Source: Ariolimax columbianus (lineage: Eukaryota; Mollusca; Gastropoda; Stylommatophora; Arionidae). From it: 64,000 nt of DNA. The notes below the pieces were generated by a model, which ran no database searches, had not been told where the DNA came from, and saw nothing but the letters and a program-made list of their open reading frames with translations. The DNA lies in assembly GCA_036924085.1 (NCBI GenBank), contig JAVGWX010000012.1, positions 32,360,272 through 32,424,271 of the forward strand. Direction: 5' to 3'. This document shows, in pieces, positions 24,601 to 39,600 of this stretch. Each line of letters begins with the position of its first letter. Position 1 is the stretch's first letter. The position numbers and the translations under genes are program-made.

Positions 24601-27600
24601 TGGCTATGCGTAGTAGGTTTTTTAGAACTTCCTGCAGCTTGCTAGGCCTGAGGGAAGGTACAACTAATTTGGGTAGATTTTTAACTTGAATTTTTGAATT
24701 GTGTTGGGCTAGCCTATCCTTTTCAATATCTAACTGTCAATGGATTTTTAACGTGCTCGACACTCAACACTGAAAAAAATCCCGGTCTCCACTGTGATTC
24801 GAACTTGCAATCTCTGGCACCCGAGGCGGACACCTTACAACGAGACCACTGAGCCCTCCTATTCCCCTCATTTTGTGTATAAACAGTGATGTTAACTAAC
24901 TTGCTTTCTTCGTTGAGGTCCAGTACCCTAATGTGTTCAGATGTGTATCACCCCCTAGTGGTCTACCGTGGTCTTTGTGTTTGACAGACAATAATAGCAC
25001 CACTTCCCCACAGAGAGCATGTTGTAAGAGGTGACTAACTGTGTGACACTGGCCATGATTAGGTGGTTTGTTAAGAGCAGCACAGATAGCGCCTAACAGG
25101 CTGCAGGTCTATTTAGCTCTAGTATTTGAGTCTATTAAGATGAACTCACACATCGGTTAACCACCCTCCAAGAAACTGGGTGTATACAGACTCTGCAGAG
25201 TCTTGTAAACCAGTATAAAGACATTAAGTCAAGATATAATTCTGATATTTTTATTGGCAGTGATCTCTTTAAAGGTAATCAGGGTCCAGGTTAGATATTA
25301 GGAAATATTTGTTTAGTCAGAGAGTGGTGTCTGCTTGGAATGCATTGCCAGGGGAGGTAGTGGAGGCAGGGACAGTTAATGCATTTAAGAATAAACTGGA
25401 TGCACATAGCTTTTAGAGCAAGGTGATGTAAATGTAACTGGTTGTATACAGACTCTGCAGGGTCTTCTAAACCAGTATAAAGACGTTAAGTTAAGTTAAG
25501 GAAAATGTACTGATTAAAATACCACACTACGTCCTCATGCTTCTACATGCTTTTGGAAACTGGCTTTGTCACAACAGTCTGGTCAGCAAGATGGGGATCA
25601 GTATTGTAATTCTCATAGTGATGAGTACTCAAAAAAGCTAGCTGAAATTGGATGTTTAGGGTCAAAACATGCAGATATCGCAACCGTGCTGTAAACTACA
25701 ACAACATCCTTTTCAGGACGAACACAGAGATACAAGATGAATAACAACATATTTGTATATTGTTGTCTTGTAATATATCTTCGTTGGATTAATTATAAAG
25801 ATTTAACAAATTTAAACAAAATCGACAAACAGTTCTTGTTTCTAAGAATTAACTTCACTGCAACCCAGGCATACCATAGGTGCCTAACAGTTCCGTGGCA
25901 CATCAGTTGAAAAGCAAGTTTTTTTTTCTATTTCAGGAGAACGTGAAAGCACAAGTTAATAACTTTGGCTCCAGCGAAGGAACCGTTCTTCTGCTGGAAA
26001 GACTTGTCCTTTATGAAAATTGGTTCCCTGTGTTAATGAAAGTTCTTAGAAATCCTGAAGTCGAGCTGGATTATGTAGCAGATGGGATGGAGAAAGATAC
26101 GAGTGAGTAATTAAAGAATAACAAACATCATTTGTGATTGTTTAGCCATGTCCACAGAATGGAAACAGACCAGCTACCATGACTATCATGGGAGACCCAG
26201 ATTCCCAGGACAACTCTGTCAGCTGGAGGGGGACACATTAATTTGTCCATCTCTAACTTTTATATATTTTTTTAGATCGCGGGGCTTTTTTTTTTTTTTT
26301 TTTTTTGGGGTGGGGGGGGGGGGGAGCAGAGATTCATAAGTTGCCGGACCCTGTCGTAGGAGGTCTACATGAAGCCCAGCCATCATACCCCCATTAGAAG
26401 CACTTTTAACAATTCTGTGCTGAAAATGATATGAATGCATCCCATAATTTTTACTTCTGTCACTACAATATGGACCACATCCTATAGCTCTTCTCACTTT
26501 TACTATTTAAAAAGTATCGACATGAGTAGTACCCACAATGAAAATAATGAGACACTCATCTTCCAAGCATGTTGTAAAAAAATGACTAATGAAGGTTGTG
26601 CTAGGGGTTGGCACCCTCATCACATAAAAAACATTGCCACTTATAATCAGGCAATGGACAATTTTTGATACAGGCTTTCTATAAAGCAAGCATGTGCAAC
26701 TTAACCATGTTTTACAAGCTCATGTTAAGGAGTTACTTTTACACTTGGCTGCTGTTACTGATTTTATATTAGTACACTTATTTATAAGGATAAACTTGAG
26801 TGTTATATGTCAAAATATGCAGAAATGAAAGACCTATTATATGAACATAGTTAAATATATAAACAGTTTCAAATATTTATGAAAGATACATAAAGATTGA
26901 AATAGAACAAATATAAATTTACAAAACAGAACAGAAAATATTGTACTTAAAATAATATTTTAATCCATCAGCAAGACAGAAACTTCTAAATTCAGAATAA
27001 TTGTGGAGTATATCCATTTTCACAGAAGTTAGAAAAGTTTTATGTGTGTCCTGTTATAAATAAAAATTCTGCATGCATTTTGAAATTGACTGTCACAATT
27101 AGGAAAAAAAATAATTTACAACCAAATATACACTTTCTATTTAAGTATTTGCATTTCATATTTTAAATATACAATATTTCTTCAACATTTTCAGGTGTAC
27201 TTGATCTTACATGTGTAAGCTTGAATCTATGTTGATCTTCTACTTGTTATTGGAATATGATCTGTTCCTTTAGTAAGTAGTACTAGTAGCTTCTCTACTA
27301 CACATAGAACTAGTCACTAGGTCCAGCTAGGGGAGACGCCTCCATGTCTTAAGAGTCTGACAACTTTGTCAATTTCAATAATTTTCTGAATACTAGCCAT
27401 CCATCTTCTTCTTCTTCTTCGTACGCTGTCAGACGTCAACCTGTATTTTTTCGAAAAAAGCAGCGGTCATCCTGAGGCTGTCGACACTGCCATAGAGCTT
27501 GTCTCGTGTTGCCACTGGTGATGGCCACATGTGCTTTCTCTGGTCCTCGTATTTCGGGCAGTTTTGCAGCAGATGTTCAGCTGTCATTTTTCCGGTACCA

Positions 27601-30600
27601 CAACTGCATTCGTCAGTGCCACCTATCTTCAGCTTATTGAATAGGTGGTACCTCAGTCTGTCGTGGCCTGTGCGGAATCTGAAGACCACGACCTGCTCTC
27701 TTCTGTTCAATTGGTAATAGGCATCATTTTTTGTGTAGCCAGTATGTTCTGTTTCCCATTTGGCCATGTATCTGGCTCTAATGAGCCTTTTTGACTCTTT
27801 GTAGGTCACACTAGAATCTGGTTGTGGTAGTCTTGCACCTTCTTTTGCCAGTCTGTCTGCTTCCTCGTTACCTTGGATGTTACAATGGGATGGAACCCAC
27901 TGTACCACTACTCTTTTTGGTGCGGTCTGCTGGCATAGTTGACAGAGTACTGCTCTTAAATCATTAAGTTCAGTATTTTTCTGGCTTTTTAGTGCTGTTA
28001 CTATGGCAAGGGCATCTGTAAACAGGACTATCTAGCGTTCATTGCTTTCGTCTGTCAGCATTGTTTCTACTGCAGCCCTCAGTGCCTCTGCCTCTGCTCT
28101 GAAATTGCTTGAGTATTTTCCAGTTGCCACTGACAGTGCTATTTTTCTACCATTAGGTAGGCTCAGGAATACCCCTTCCCCTCTATTCTGTGTTGTGTTT
28201 GTTACAGAACCGTCGGTGTATGCATGGGTCCAGTCCATGCTTTGGTAGTTTTTCATTATGTACCTCAGGGTTATGTCTCTTCTTTCTTTTTCAGTCTGGC
28301 TGTTCTTGTTTCCAATACCTGGTATATTTTCTGCCACCACCGGAAATATATGCTGCTTCCAGGCAGGTTTGCATACAGTAGGGATGGGCTTTGGTGTTGT
28401 TAATGTGTTTATAGGGTCTTCGTTCATCTTTGCTTTGGCTATTTCTGCAAAGTTTCTTCGCTTTAGTTTTCCATTACCAAATCTATTTAGTCTCTGGTGC
28501 ATTGGATGGTCAGTCAGTCTTCTGAGTATCTCTGCTTGCTACTGGGCTCTGCAGTCTCTTCTGTTGATCATGGATTGCAGATTTGTAATGTTTTCAAGTT
28601 CTACAATTGGCGTTGACTTCATGCCTCCTGTTATAACTCTCATGGCTTGGTTTTGAAGTTTGCTAATTTTGTCAAAGTTCGCCTTTGCTGCTGTTGTCCA
28701 TGCTGCAATGCCATACTCGAGAACTGGTCTCACTCTTCTAGTGTACAGTTTCTTTAGTATACTTTCGTCTGCTTCCCAGCTTGTGCCAGCAAGTTTCCTC
28801 ATGATTGCCATTCTTTGTCTGGCTCTCATTTGGTTTCTCTCGATCTGACTTTTCCATGTCATGCGCCGATCAAATGTGACTCCCAGGTAGTTTGGGTTAT
28901 TGTTTGGCCGCAGATATTTGCCGTTGAGACTTATTTTGGTGTTTTGGGGTTGTATGAAAGCGAGAATATCGTACATGTTGTTTTTTCCTCATTTATTTTG
29001 ACCAGCCATGAGTTCGCCCACTCCTCCAACGATGTTAGGGCCTGCTGCATCCGATTTCTTGCTATGGTGAGATTTTTTTCAGAGGTCCACATAACCAGAT
29101 CGTCTGCAAACATGGAGCTGTGGACTGTTCTTGGTATATTCTCTGTGATGTTGTTTAAATACACTAGGAAAAGTGTGGGTGACAGCACTCCCCCTTGCGG
29201 TACTCCCTGCTCAAGTGTCACCTTTTTGCTCATCTGCCCTTGTCCTTGAACTCTGGCTGTTCTGTTTTTGAGGTAGTGGCTGATCCATCTGTACATTTTC
29301 CCACAAACTTCACTTCTTCGTAGCTTGACTTTAAGTGCCTCTTTCCACACCTTGTCGAATGCCTTCTCTAAATCCACCCAAACCGCTACTGTATGCTTTT
29401 TCTCCTGGTAATCATCCTCTATTTCCTGGGCTATGAGAGTGATCTGGTCCTCAGTGGATCTGTGCTGTCTAAAGCCTGCTTGCTGTGAAATTAGTATGTG
29501 TTTTTCTTCCAGATGCCACATCAGTCTGGTGTTTATCATACAGTCGATCAGTTTGCCTTCACAGCTCAGTAGACTGATAGGCCTGTATCCATTTGGATCT
29601 GCTCTATCTTTCTCTTTCTTTGGTACTGGAATAATTACAGCATCTTTCCATGCCTGCGGTACAATTCCCCTTTTCCAGCTTTGGTTCAGGACTGATAGTA
29701 ACTTCCTCTTTGCTGTTTGTTCCCTTCTTTATCTAAATTGTAGGCTTTCTGTTTTGTTTTTCCAGCTGTCTCTTGTTATTTGGTTTAGTGATGGCTTTGA
29801 GGGCGATATTTGCCTCCATAGATTGTTCTCTCTCTGCCATATTCCTAGCATTTGAGACTTCGTCTTCTGCTTTCTGCAATTCATCATTCCAATATGGCTT
29901 GTAGTTTTTCCTTGCCCCTCTTTGGATGGTTTCGGTGGCTGCTTGCATTATTGCTTTGCTTAGGCTTTCCACCATGGGTTTCATATTGTTATTTCGTGTG
30001 TTGATGGTTTCACACAGCCCATCTGTCAGGATTGCAAATCTGTCCCAGTCGGCTCGTTTATAATTCCAACGTGGGAGCGGTTTTATTTCCTGTGGGCCTA
30101 CTTCCATATCAACTTCTAGCCTAATTGGCCTGTGGTCGCTACCTGCCAATTGGTTTAGCACCTGGCGGTCTATTTTGTGGTGAATATCCACCGTGGAAAA
30201 GGCCAAGTCTGGAGTAGAGGTGGTATGCCATGTTCTAGAATAGAAGCTAGGTCTGTCCTCCGGCCTATTGATAAGATAGAGATTTGTGTCTATCTCCCAG
30301 TCTTCCACTTCATCACCTCTGTTGTCTGTGTCCGAATATCCCCATCTCTCCGAGTGGCTGTTGAAGTCTCCAACTACTAGGCAGCTGGAGTCCTTGATTT
30401 CCATACTCGAGAGCGACAGGTCTTTGTTTGGTGGGCCATACAGGTTGAAGATGCGGATCTTCGTTTCTTTTGTCATTATGTCGACTCCTACAATTTCTGC
30501 TTGTCCGGTGTGATTGACAGCTACCGCGCTACTCGGGAATACTAGCCATCCAAACTATCCCCACTTGATAAATCATCATTTTCTAATTCAATCCATGAAT

Positions 30601-33600
30601 GAATAAGTGCTTAAGCTTGCTTGGCTGAGAATCTTTGCTTGCGATCATTTGTATTTCGAGCCATTTCTCAAAATGAAAACTACTGACAACACAGCATACC
30701 AGTTTATTTCAAATGGACGATTTTCCGAGGTTTTCCAGAAATGTGATGCAAATATCTAGTGTTGATATGATTGGACAAAAATTTTGTCAAACTGTCTGTA
30801 ACTCCATATAAAAACAGTGTTAAAGAGACAATAATGCCATGCGACGCATAGGAAATATGGTGTTAGGCCCATATTATTTTGTAATCAACTGCACTTAGCG
30901 GATGATGTGGTCAGCATCACGCCAGCCGCCTTTACTTCCCGGACTGAACCGGTACCCATTTAAGACTGGGTCGACCCAGGGGCAATTGCAGTCTGAAAAA
31001 CCAATACCGCCTAAACTGGGGAATGAACCCAGGACTACTCAGATGCGAAGCCAGCGCAATAACCACTGCGCTACACGGCTACCTGTTAAAGAGACAGGGG
31101 TTGTCTTAGAGGGAGCCCGGATGAAGGCGACAGCAGAATTGGTTTCTGATGAGGTGCCTCGGATACTAAGAGTAAAGAGCATGGGTTGGGTAATAAATGT
31201 TGAATATATCCGTGGGTCATACTATATGATATTTCAAAATGTAACGTGTAGCATGTTTTCCTGGTGTTCAATCAGGCATATCAAGTGTCTAATGCTAGAT
31301 AGCCAAATGTTGCCAAAAGTAGCATGATGTAGTCCAGAGAACAGAATGTGTTGTGTTGCTAGTTTACACATTGACTGCGATATTTGCATCTTTCGTTCCG
31401 ACACATCCATCTTCAGCAGCACATAAGCATCATATGGCCGGCCCATCAGATTTTCTTATCAGTGTAGTGTCTATGATGTCACTGAAGGTGGTTCAGCGAC
31501 TGATTTCTGCGTTATGAGTTCAGTCCTGTTCTTCACTCAGTGCCTTTTGAGCAGCTCAAAGCTTATCTGCATCTGCTTTTCGAGGTTCTTTACCATCTAA
31601 CATGGCTGGAATAACCGTACTGTTGAAGGTGTGAGCTCTTGCATTGTCGTTTCTAATCTATTGAAATATGGATGTGATACAATTAGATCTGAACCATCCT
31701 CCAACTATCATATTAAAATCTCATGATTTATCAAGTTTGTGATTTTTTAATCCAGGTAAATTTTTGTGTTCACCTTATTTCTCTAATCCCCAAGGCTGTG
31801 TGCGTTGCACTGTGGTTTTTATTTTGTGCCTGTCGGCCCAGTGCTTCCGACTTCAGCATGCATTTTATGTAAGGGTCTGCTTTCTCCTGCATTTTCTAAG
31901 GGTTTGCTTACCCGGGGTAACGACTGGTGCTGTGATGAGATCGAACCCAGCACCTTCCGGTTGTGAGCCGTGCCACTAGCCCACACCGTCCCCCATTTCC
32001 TAGTTTGAGTTCCCCTTGTGAGCAAAAAGTGTTCAGTATTCATTGGGTTTTCTTTCAATAATTCGAACACATGATGCTTTGTTTGATTTATTGAGATCAT
32101 TTATGCATAGCTCAGCCTCTCTGATGCTGTCACTGGAGATGACCGGTGGTAGACCAGCATTGTTTGGGTCCTGAGGCTTGAACTGTTATTGGGGCTTGAT
32201 ATGAAACCAGCAATGAGGACTGGGTAACCACTGTTACCTTCTTAACCATCTGCTTTCCAGATGACAAAATTACGTCTATTTCCTGTATCTGCATCATCTT
32301 TCAGTATGTCATGCCCCAACGTGGTTGTTGATTTTGAGAACTTCAAATTTTTTAATTTAGCCTTTAGAACTCCACATAATTTTTTAATGAAATTTGCGTA
32401 AATTAATTTTTTTAAATATCTCGCTATAGTAGTCGACTTTCAAAATTTATAACTGTTTTGTTTGTTTGTCAATAAATATGATTTTCTTGTGTGTAGAGAC
32501 ACAATTGAATAAAGAACGTGGGTTTTATTGTTTTTGTTGTGTGTTTGTTAGTTTCTGAGATACAAAATAATGAAGTTGAACATTTTTGGAAATCTCGGAA
32601 AAAAATTTGGACTCCACGGCTAGGCCTAGTCGCTCCGATAGAAATCCATGGAAACCACAACAACGTATTGATACTGTGTTTATAATATCGACACAACTGT
32701 TAGTTTCCAATTCAAACCTAGTTCTTTCATCTAAATAAACAAAATAAACAGATCTACTCGATAAAGATCTTTTGCAACAACCTACTTTACCTTTCGCAAA
32801 AAGTTGGCTTGCCCCAATCGGTGTATTAGAGGTGTTAGAAGAAAAATTATTCAAACTCCATTTGTAATCTAACATACAATACTTTTACCGGCAAAATATC
32901 AGGTGTAGATGGCTAAAAAAATTTTTTCATGTTTAGAGACATATACTAAAAAGAACTTGTTGTTATTGTGTGTATGTTAGTTTCTGAGATACAAGAAGAT
33001 GAAGGTGATAGTGGTGAAAAATAGCACAAACATATAGACTCATCATACTAACACTACTATCGAATTTTACTGTAATAGCTCTGTCTGTCACTTCAACTAT
33101 GAACATAATTTTTGTATCTACATTAACAAACTAAATAGATCTATCCCTGAAAAATCCATTGCAGAAACTTGACACCCCATTCTCAATAATGGGTGAATCT
33201 TCCTATCCAAGCGAAAAACAAGAAATATTTTCCAAAATCTAAAACAAATAAAAATATCGCCATTGTTTTTTGTCTAACTGTATACGATGGAAGTTGGAAC
33301 TCTCTGTAATCAAACCGTTTCTATAACATTAACCCAGTAGTTTATATACGATAAAGCGCTGACCCTAGAGCTAGCGGCGCGGAACAGAACCAAATAGTCA
33401 TAATCTCACGTCATTGGAACGGAAAAGGTTAAATGGGTGTTCCATGAATGACAGATAACAACAAATTTAACTATTACATTTAAGACTTTGAAGAAAAATG
33501 CTGTACTGGATTATCTCACATGTCAAAGTCACTGGTACAAATATAAATGGTCTAGTGTCGTAGTTTTTGAGTAAGGGTGGCGGAAAAAGTGAAATAATAT

Positions 33601-36600
33601 ATACATACATGATGAATCATAGAGTGATGAAATAAAACATAGAAAATTTTAGTGAACATAATATTTTGAAGCACATTTTACATAGTACAATTATCTCTGT
33701 TTTTTTATAGCAATATATTCACGTACAATTTTTTTTATATGAGAGCTTCCTAACAATGTAATTATTTTAGAGACAGTATGTATAAAGTTATAATATTTTG
33801 TGAACCTGGAATAACCATTTGTGAAAAAGAGTATTCATATACATGGTTGCTCTAATTAGTCTGTCCTTGCTGTCTATATTTAGCCAATGCAGTACTTCTA
33901 CGTTAGTACCAAATTTTATATTATTACTCAACACCAAATGAAAATATAGATCTTTAATTCATTCACTCCCACAAGCCGATACAACGGCTTCCGGTTTTTT
34001 CTAGAAAACCCAGAAGCCGGTGTATCAGCTTTTGCTACTGTGTTCACAAAATCACATATTTTCCCATTCCTAGTTCACCTAAATGTTTTATTTTGGTTAT
34101 TGGCGGAAGTCCAGATTTTTCACTTTTTCATTCCGGAAGAGTTAGTTTGAGTTTCGTTGAAAAAATGTTTAGTTTCGTAACTTGGAAAATATAATTTTTT
34201 TTTCGGAGAGCAACTTTGAAGCTATCCCATGCACCTTTAGCCACACCAAATAGAGTTTTTTTTCAGTACAAGCTCGGGAATAGATAGATTATAGTATTGC
34301 TAATGGTAGTGATGATGAAGATATCGATCGTTATGATAGCGATGTTTCAATTTATTTATCTAGTCTTAGTTCTAAGTCGAAAGTAAAACTAAATCTACTG
34401 ACGAAGGGGCGGTGCCCTCTTTTGTCTCAAGCAATGGTAATAACAGTTCACAAATTCAGTTAAGGTTCAAGATCCTGCACAATCATTCTAGTGTGTATAA
34501 TATAAATGTGTGTATATATAATTTGAATAAAGCAGGAACATTTTATCTGGGTGTGCGTAAATTGTAAACACTAACGCTGATGTTGATTGGGGCTTTTATT
34601 TTTTTAAACACATTTTCAACTTCACATGCCTTCAGTAAAATGTAAATACTGTGAAAACAACTGCACCAAATTAGGTGTGACTTTCAGAACATTGTCCCTT
34701 GAGGATTACTGTCAATAGAAATTCATTATGTTATTTGTAAATTGGTTTAGAGCTGAATAATGTATTGATGAGGGAAACATTTTTGTTCATAATTTTAAAA
34801 AATAACAAACGTTAATGCAACTTTAATCCATCAAACACAAATTGACACCTCCATTTGTAAAATATGTGTATTCCATTCTATTCTAGTCTCAATTGTGAAC
34901 AGTTTGGTATATACTGTGTTTTTTTAGTGAACGTCTATTGAAGACAAATAGATCGCAACTAAGTGATGCTGTGTTTCAGTTTTACATAAGAATAAAATTG
35001 TGTCCACAGGTCCAAAATATTTGGGAGTGAATGAGTTAAAATAGAATAATGTTGCTATTTATTTAACAAGTAAAAGTATTCATCAGTTCACTTCTCTATA
35101 GATACAGGACATTGTGTATATTCCTCTGTAATGTCATCTGACTAATTTGGAATGCTGACACAATTATAACAAAATAAAACTAATGTCATTTAATTGCTGT
35201 GTGACGCAAAATATCTATATACTGAAATATACTAAACTTCTTTATTACAACTTTATAAGATGCTTAATTCAATACTGACAGTTGTGGGCGATGGTGCTGT
35301 TTGCTTGCACTCACAAATTTTCATTTAAGAGTCTCATCGCCCATTTCTTGCCACATCTGCATCACCTCAGCCAAATGTTAACTTGCTTCACACTGATGGT
35401 AGAATGACAGAGTGGCACAGAGTTATCTTAACCCATATCAGAGCATGCGGAGAGTGGTGCTGGGGGAAAGCAGAGCTCGGGGTTAACTAGCTGGTGAATG
35501 ATAACACCCAGGATAATGAGGCTATTATATCTTAAGATATCTGGTTGGGGCTTCTCTGCTGAAAGGTCAGGTTGTTGCTGAGTTTGGCATACAAAATAAC
35601 AACATCAGTGCGTTCTTGTCAATTTATAGCAGGTCTTCTGAGCTGTGAAGGTCAGCCTCTGCTGATCCATGTTTTAGGCCGTCATCTTGAGCTATGCATA
35701 ATCTATTCTACCTGTCTTGATTTTCTTTTCCACTGTTCTTCTCTGGGTTAGTTTATTAGCCTTTCTTCCAGTAAATGTTTCACTTGTTTTTCATTTTTTA
35801 ATTCCAGATAAGATTCGCTTACAATACATGGCAGAAACCAGAACTGTCAATGAGGAATACGAGAGCGACGGCACAGGTAATATTGCCATAGATGAGGTAT
35901 TTGTCTCTATAAAAAGGGGAACCACATGATCCATAAACTCCTTCACAAAGCCACCTGGTTTATTCACAGATACTGTTTTCTTTTAGGAAAAACTCCATCT
36001 TCTTTGATCTTTCTCATAAATGGGTCTTCAGTGCTGTCTGAAGCTGAAAATCCTCCAAGTGGGAGTTACCATGTTTTCATGGATAAAAAGTTACCTCTTC
36101 CAAAGATCTGCCAGGCTTAAAATGGACAACTATGCCAGCAGGTCAGTCAGTCTGAGAGAGTGAGTGCCACAAGGAAGTATAATAGTGCCAACTCTCTTCC
36201 TGATATATATACAAACATCACTAAATGCTGCCGTCATCATGTCTCAAACAGCCCACATGCAGTATGGACAACCACAAAACATACAACAACAGATACATGC
36301 ACTGGGTTGCTGTACCAAAAAACAGATTTAGTCCTACAGCAGATTCCGGCCCATTGTGGGATCCTTGGAAATGAAAAGGTAGATAAGCTACCAGAGGCCG
36401 GAAGTGGCGGCACACAGACTAACAATCCACAGAGCTATAAAGAAGTAAAGACACACATCAAACGATCCACGAGGACAGAATGTAGAGACCAGCACAAAGA
36501 ATACAAGCCTGAAAATGATAGCACAGACAAAATTGGCAGAGATGAGCAGATAAAAATATCTTCAGACTCAAGGCCCACCTCCACAAAATGGGTCTTAGAG

Positions 36601-39600
36601 ACACCGCCATGTGCGATTGCGGAGCATTCACGCAAACTTCAAAATATATCCTGCAGTACTGCCCTACTTATTCAGACCAAAAAGAGGGAGTCTGGCACGG
36701 GAGAGCAACTGTGCTAGAAAATTGAAATTTCGGGGTGGGGGGGGGGGTCTCATTTATGAACCTTAGTGGGCTAGAAGCATAATTGTTTCAGTTGAATGAA
36801 GAAGTGTACAACTCTGAAACTTGGAGAAAACCAAAAAGGTTAATATTTTCATAAATGAATGCCTGTACAGAATAAAGTGATTGAAATAGTATGATAAGAT
36901 AAGATCAGTAATGTGGAACTGCTGGAAAAAACCAGACATATTTGTGGAACATGGCTTGAGGAGAAAGTGATGGCATTGCAGAGGGCATACATTAAGAAAC
37001 CAGCTGATAGCATTATAATACAGTCTCTGTTATGAAATCCCCAAGGTAAGAGAAGAAGAGGCAGACAAAAACACATGGAGAAGAGAGCTCTAGACAAACA
37101 AAAGGGAAACAGGAGCGACATGAACAAATCTGGAAGAGATGGCTAAGGACAGGATGACTTGGCATGTATTTGTTGAAGACATGCTCCTTAAGGAGTTTGA
37201 AGGTTTTGATTGAATACAGTTGGAGATTGAGGTTAGAAAGTAGAAATGGATAAGAGACACACTCAAAATGGAATCTAAAAATATAATAAAACATGCACTG
37301 GATTGGGACCCACTAGGAAAGAGAAGAATGGGGAGGCTGAAGAGCACCAGGTGAAGTACGGTGAAAGAAGTTAAGGCATCTAGAATCTCATTGGTCGAGC
37401 TTAGGAAAGTGAAGAGTGACCATTACAGATACATGATTCTATAGAATTGGAGAGAAAATTTGAGTTAAAGAATGCAGAATAACATTTAACGTCATCTTTT
37501 ATTTAATAGCTAAAGAGATTATATATACCTGGCCTGCACATTGTGTAGTGATTACAGAAACATTCAGTGTTTATTCCTCAGTCCAATAAATCTCTTCCGT
37601 GGACCACAGCAATGGGAATAAACTTCTGTGATAGAGTATTTTATTGACCACCTCACTACCTTGTCTTACCTAACTTAAGTCGGTGGTCATTTACATCTAT
37701 GTAGATTGGAGCATGTGGATATACAGGATTGAACCCACTTCCTTTGAGAAATCAATGCTCTAACCAGTCTGCCACTTTATACACCAGACTGAAGTCAGAC
37801 TGAGGAGAGACAAAGTCAAGTCAGACTGAGGAGAGACAGTCAAGTGAGACTGAGGAGAGAGAGTCAAGTCAGATTGAGGAGAGACAAAGTCAAGGGGACT
37901 GAGTGGTCTCGAGGTAAGAAGTCGGCCTCGGGTGCTGGAGGTAGCGGGTTAAAATCATGATGGAGTCCGGGATTTTTTCATGTGGACTTTCAGGCATTTT
38001 CAATGAATTTCTGGTTAGTATGGATTGGATACCCATGTGCAGTGCTGTGCACGTTAAAAATCCCTCTGCAGTTAGAAACCAAAAAGAGTAGGCTTAACGG
38101 CCTCGCTGCCCGGGCAAAATTAAAAATTATGTTAAAAATCTACATAATCTATTACGCAATCACCGCCAATGCTATGGAGATCATGAATTGTGATGAGATT
38201 CTCCCAAAAATATGGAGAAGAATAGAGCACTTATGGGTTAAACCATGTGCAATGATGTTGATTCTTTGACTAAAGTCAAGTCAGACTAATGAGAGACAAA
38301 GTCTAGTAGATTAAGGGGCCAGGCTACAAACAAATTTTTTTTTAAATTCATCAAGTCAGACCAAATATTTTGTAATGGTAATGTTAGGCTATGAATGTAG
38401 ATATATTTGCAGGTTTAAAAAAAAAAAATACTCGGTTGCCATGATAACTGCGGTGACCTTGAAAAAACACTTGCTTGCAGAATCCTTCAATTTAAAAAAA
38501 CAAACATATGTATTAAAAATAATATGAATGATCCATGAATTTTAAGCATAGTTCTAGGGAAAGGGCATATTTATTTATTTTTTTTAATTTTTATATTTGA
38601 GTTCCACGAAAAGTAAACAAAATACATCAACATTTGGCACAAAAAATGTTTTTTAATAAATTATCTTTGACCAAATTAGCTTTTCTTTAAAACATTACCA
38701 ACAAAATTGTAATAGAAATGTACACCCTAAATTGCATGTTTCCAACATCTATATTAGTTGAGATTTTAAGGTCTCAGATACATAACAAATGGGAAAAAAA
38801 TATTTTTGAGATAATTCAATTTTAATTTTTGAAAGCAAATAAAAATAAGTTTAATAACAAAAAAAAGGATTCTTACATTGTTTTTTAAATTAAGCAACGT
38901 ATACATAGTCATTTGCAAATATAATTAATTGTTAATTAAATGCACCAGCAACATATGTTTCACCTCCTACTAACTCGTGCTGGTGTTCTCAACCAAGATG
39001 CCTTTTTTAAAAGTTTTTTCCTTTTTCACTTTGATACACCCAATATTAGTCTTCTTGGATCATAGTATTTTTTGTTCAGCATTCGAGTAGCATGTGTGTG
39101 ATTTACAACACCCCATTCCAGTCTAATTCTGTCCGTTACCATTTTTAGCCCTACAGGACCACAGTTGAAAGATAGAGTGTCAAAGGAAGTTGCCGTCTCT
39201 ACCGCTGACAGTGAAGCAAAAGCAAATGTTGTTTTATGGCAGCGCTGCCAAATCAATGAGTTGAAGCTTTCATTGGCATTCTGTGTGCCCATTTTTGCAG
39301 GAGATTTATATCTGTCAGCCTTGTCACAATTGGGTAAATGAGTCTGCCAACTTCCGCTGAAAATGTAGGCCGATGTTTTTCGTGCAACCATGTCTTCAGA
39401 ATTCTCTGGAAGCGCCAACAGGAATTCTCACCCTCTGGACAAAGTCTATGGTTGGGTGCATTGTCAGTGCTCATCATGTGAAAAAAACCCAGCTAACACT
39501 CCCCGCTTCATTTTTGTAACATCAGGGGCATTGTCTTTTAAACTTTTGGCATATGTGTTTGTTATATTTTCGATTAACGACGTCAGTTTACGATTTAGTG

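Noticed and set aside
31147..31175. Hammerhead-like 'ctgatgag' core
   Set aside because: The matching 'gaaac' strand and closing stems were not found at suitable spacing.
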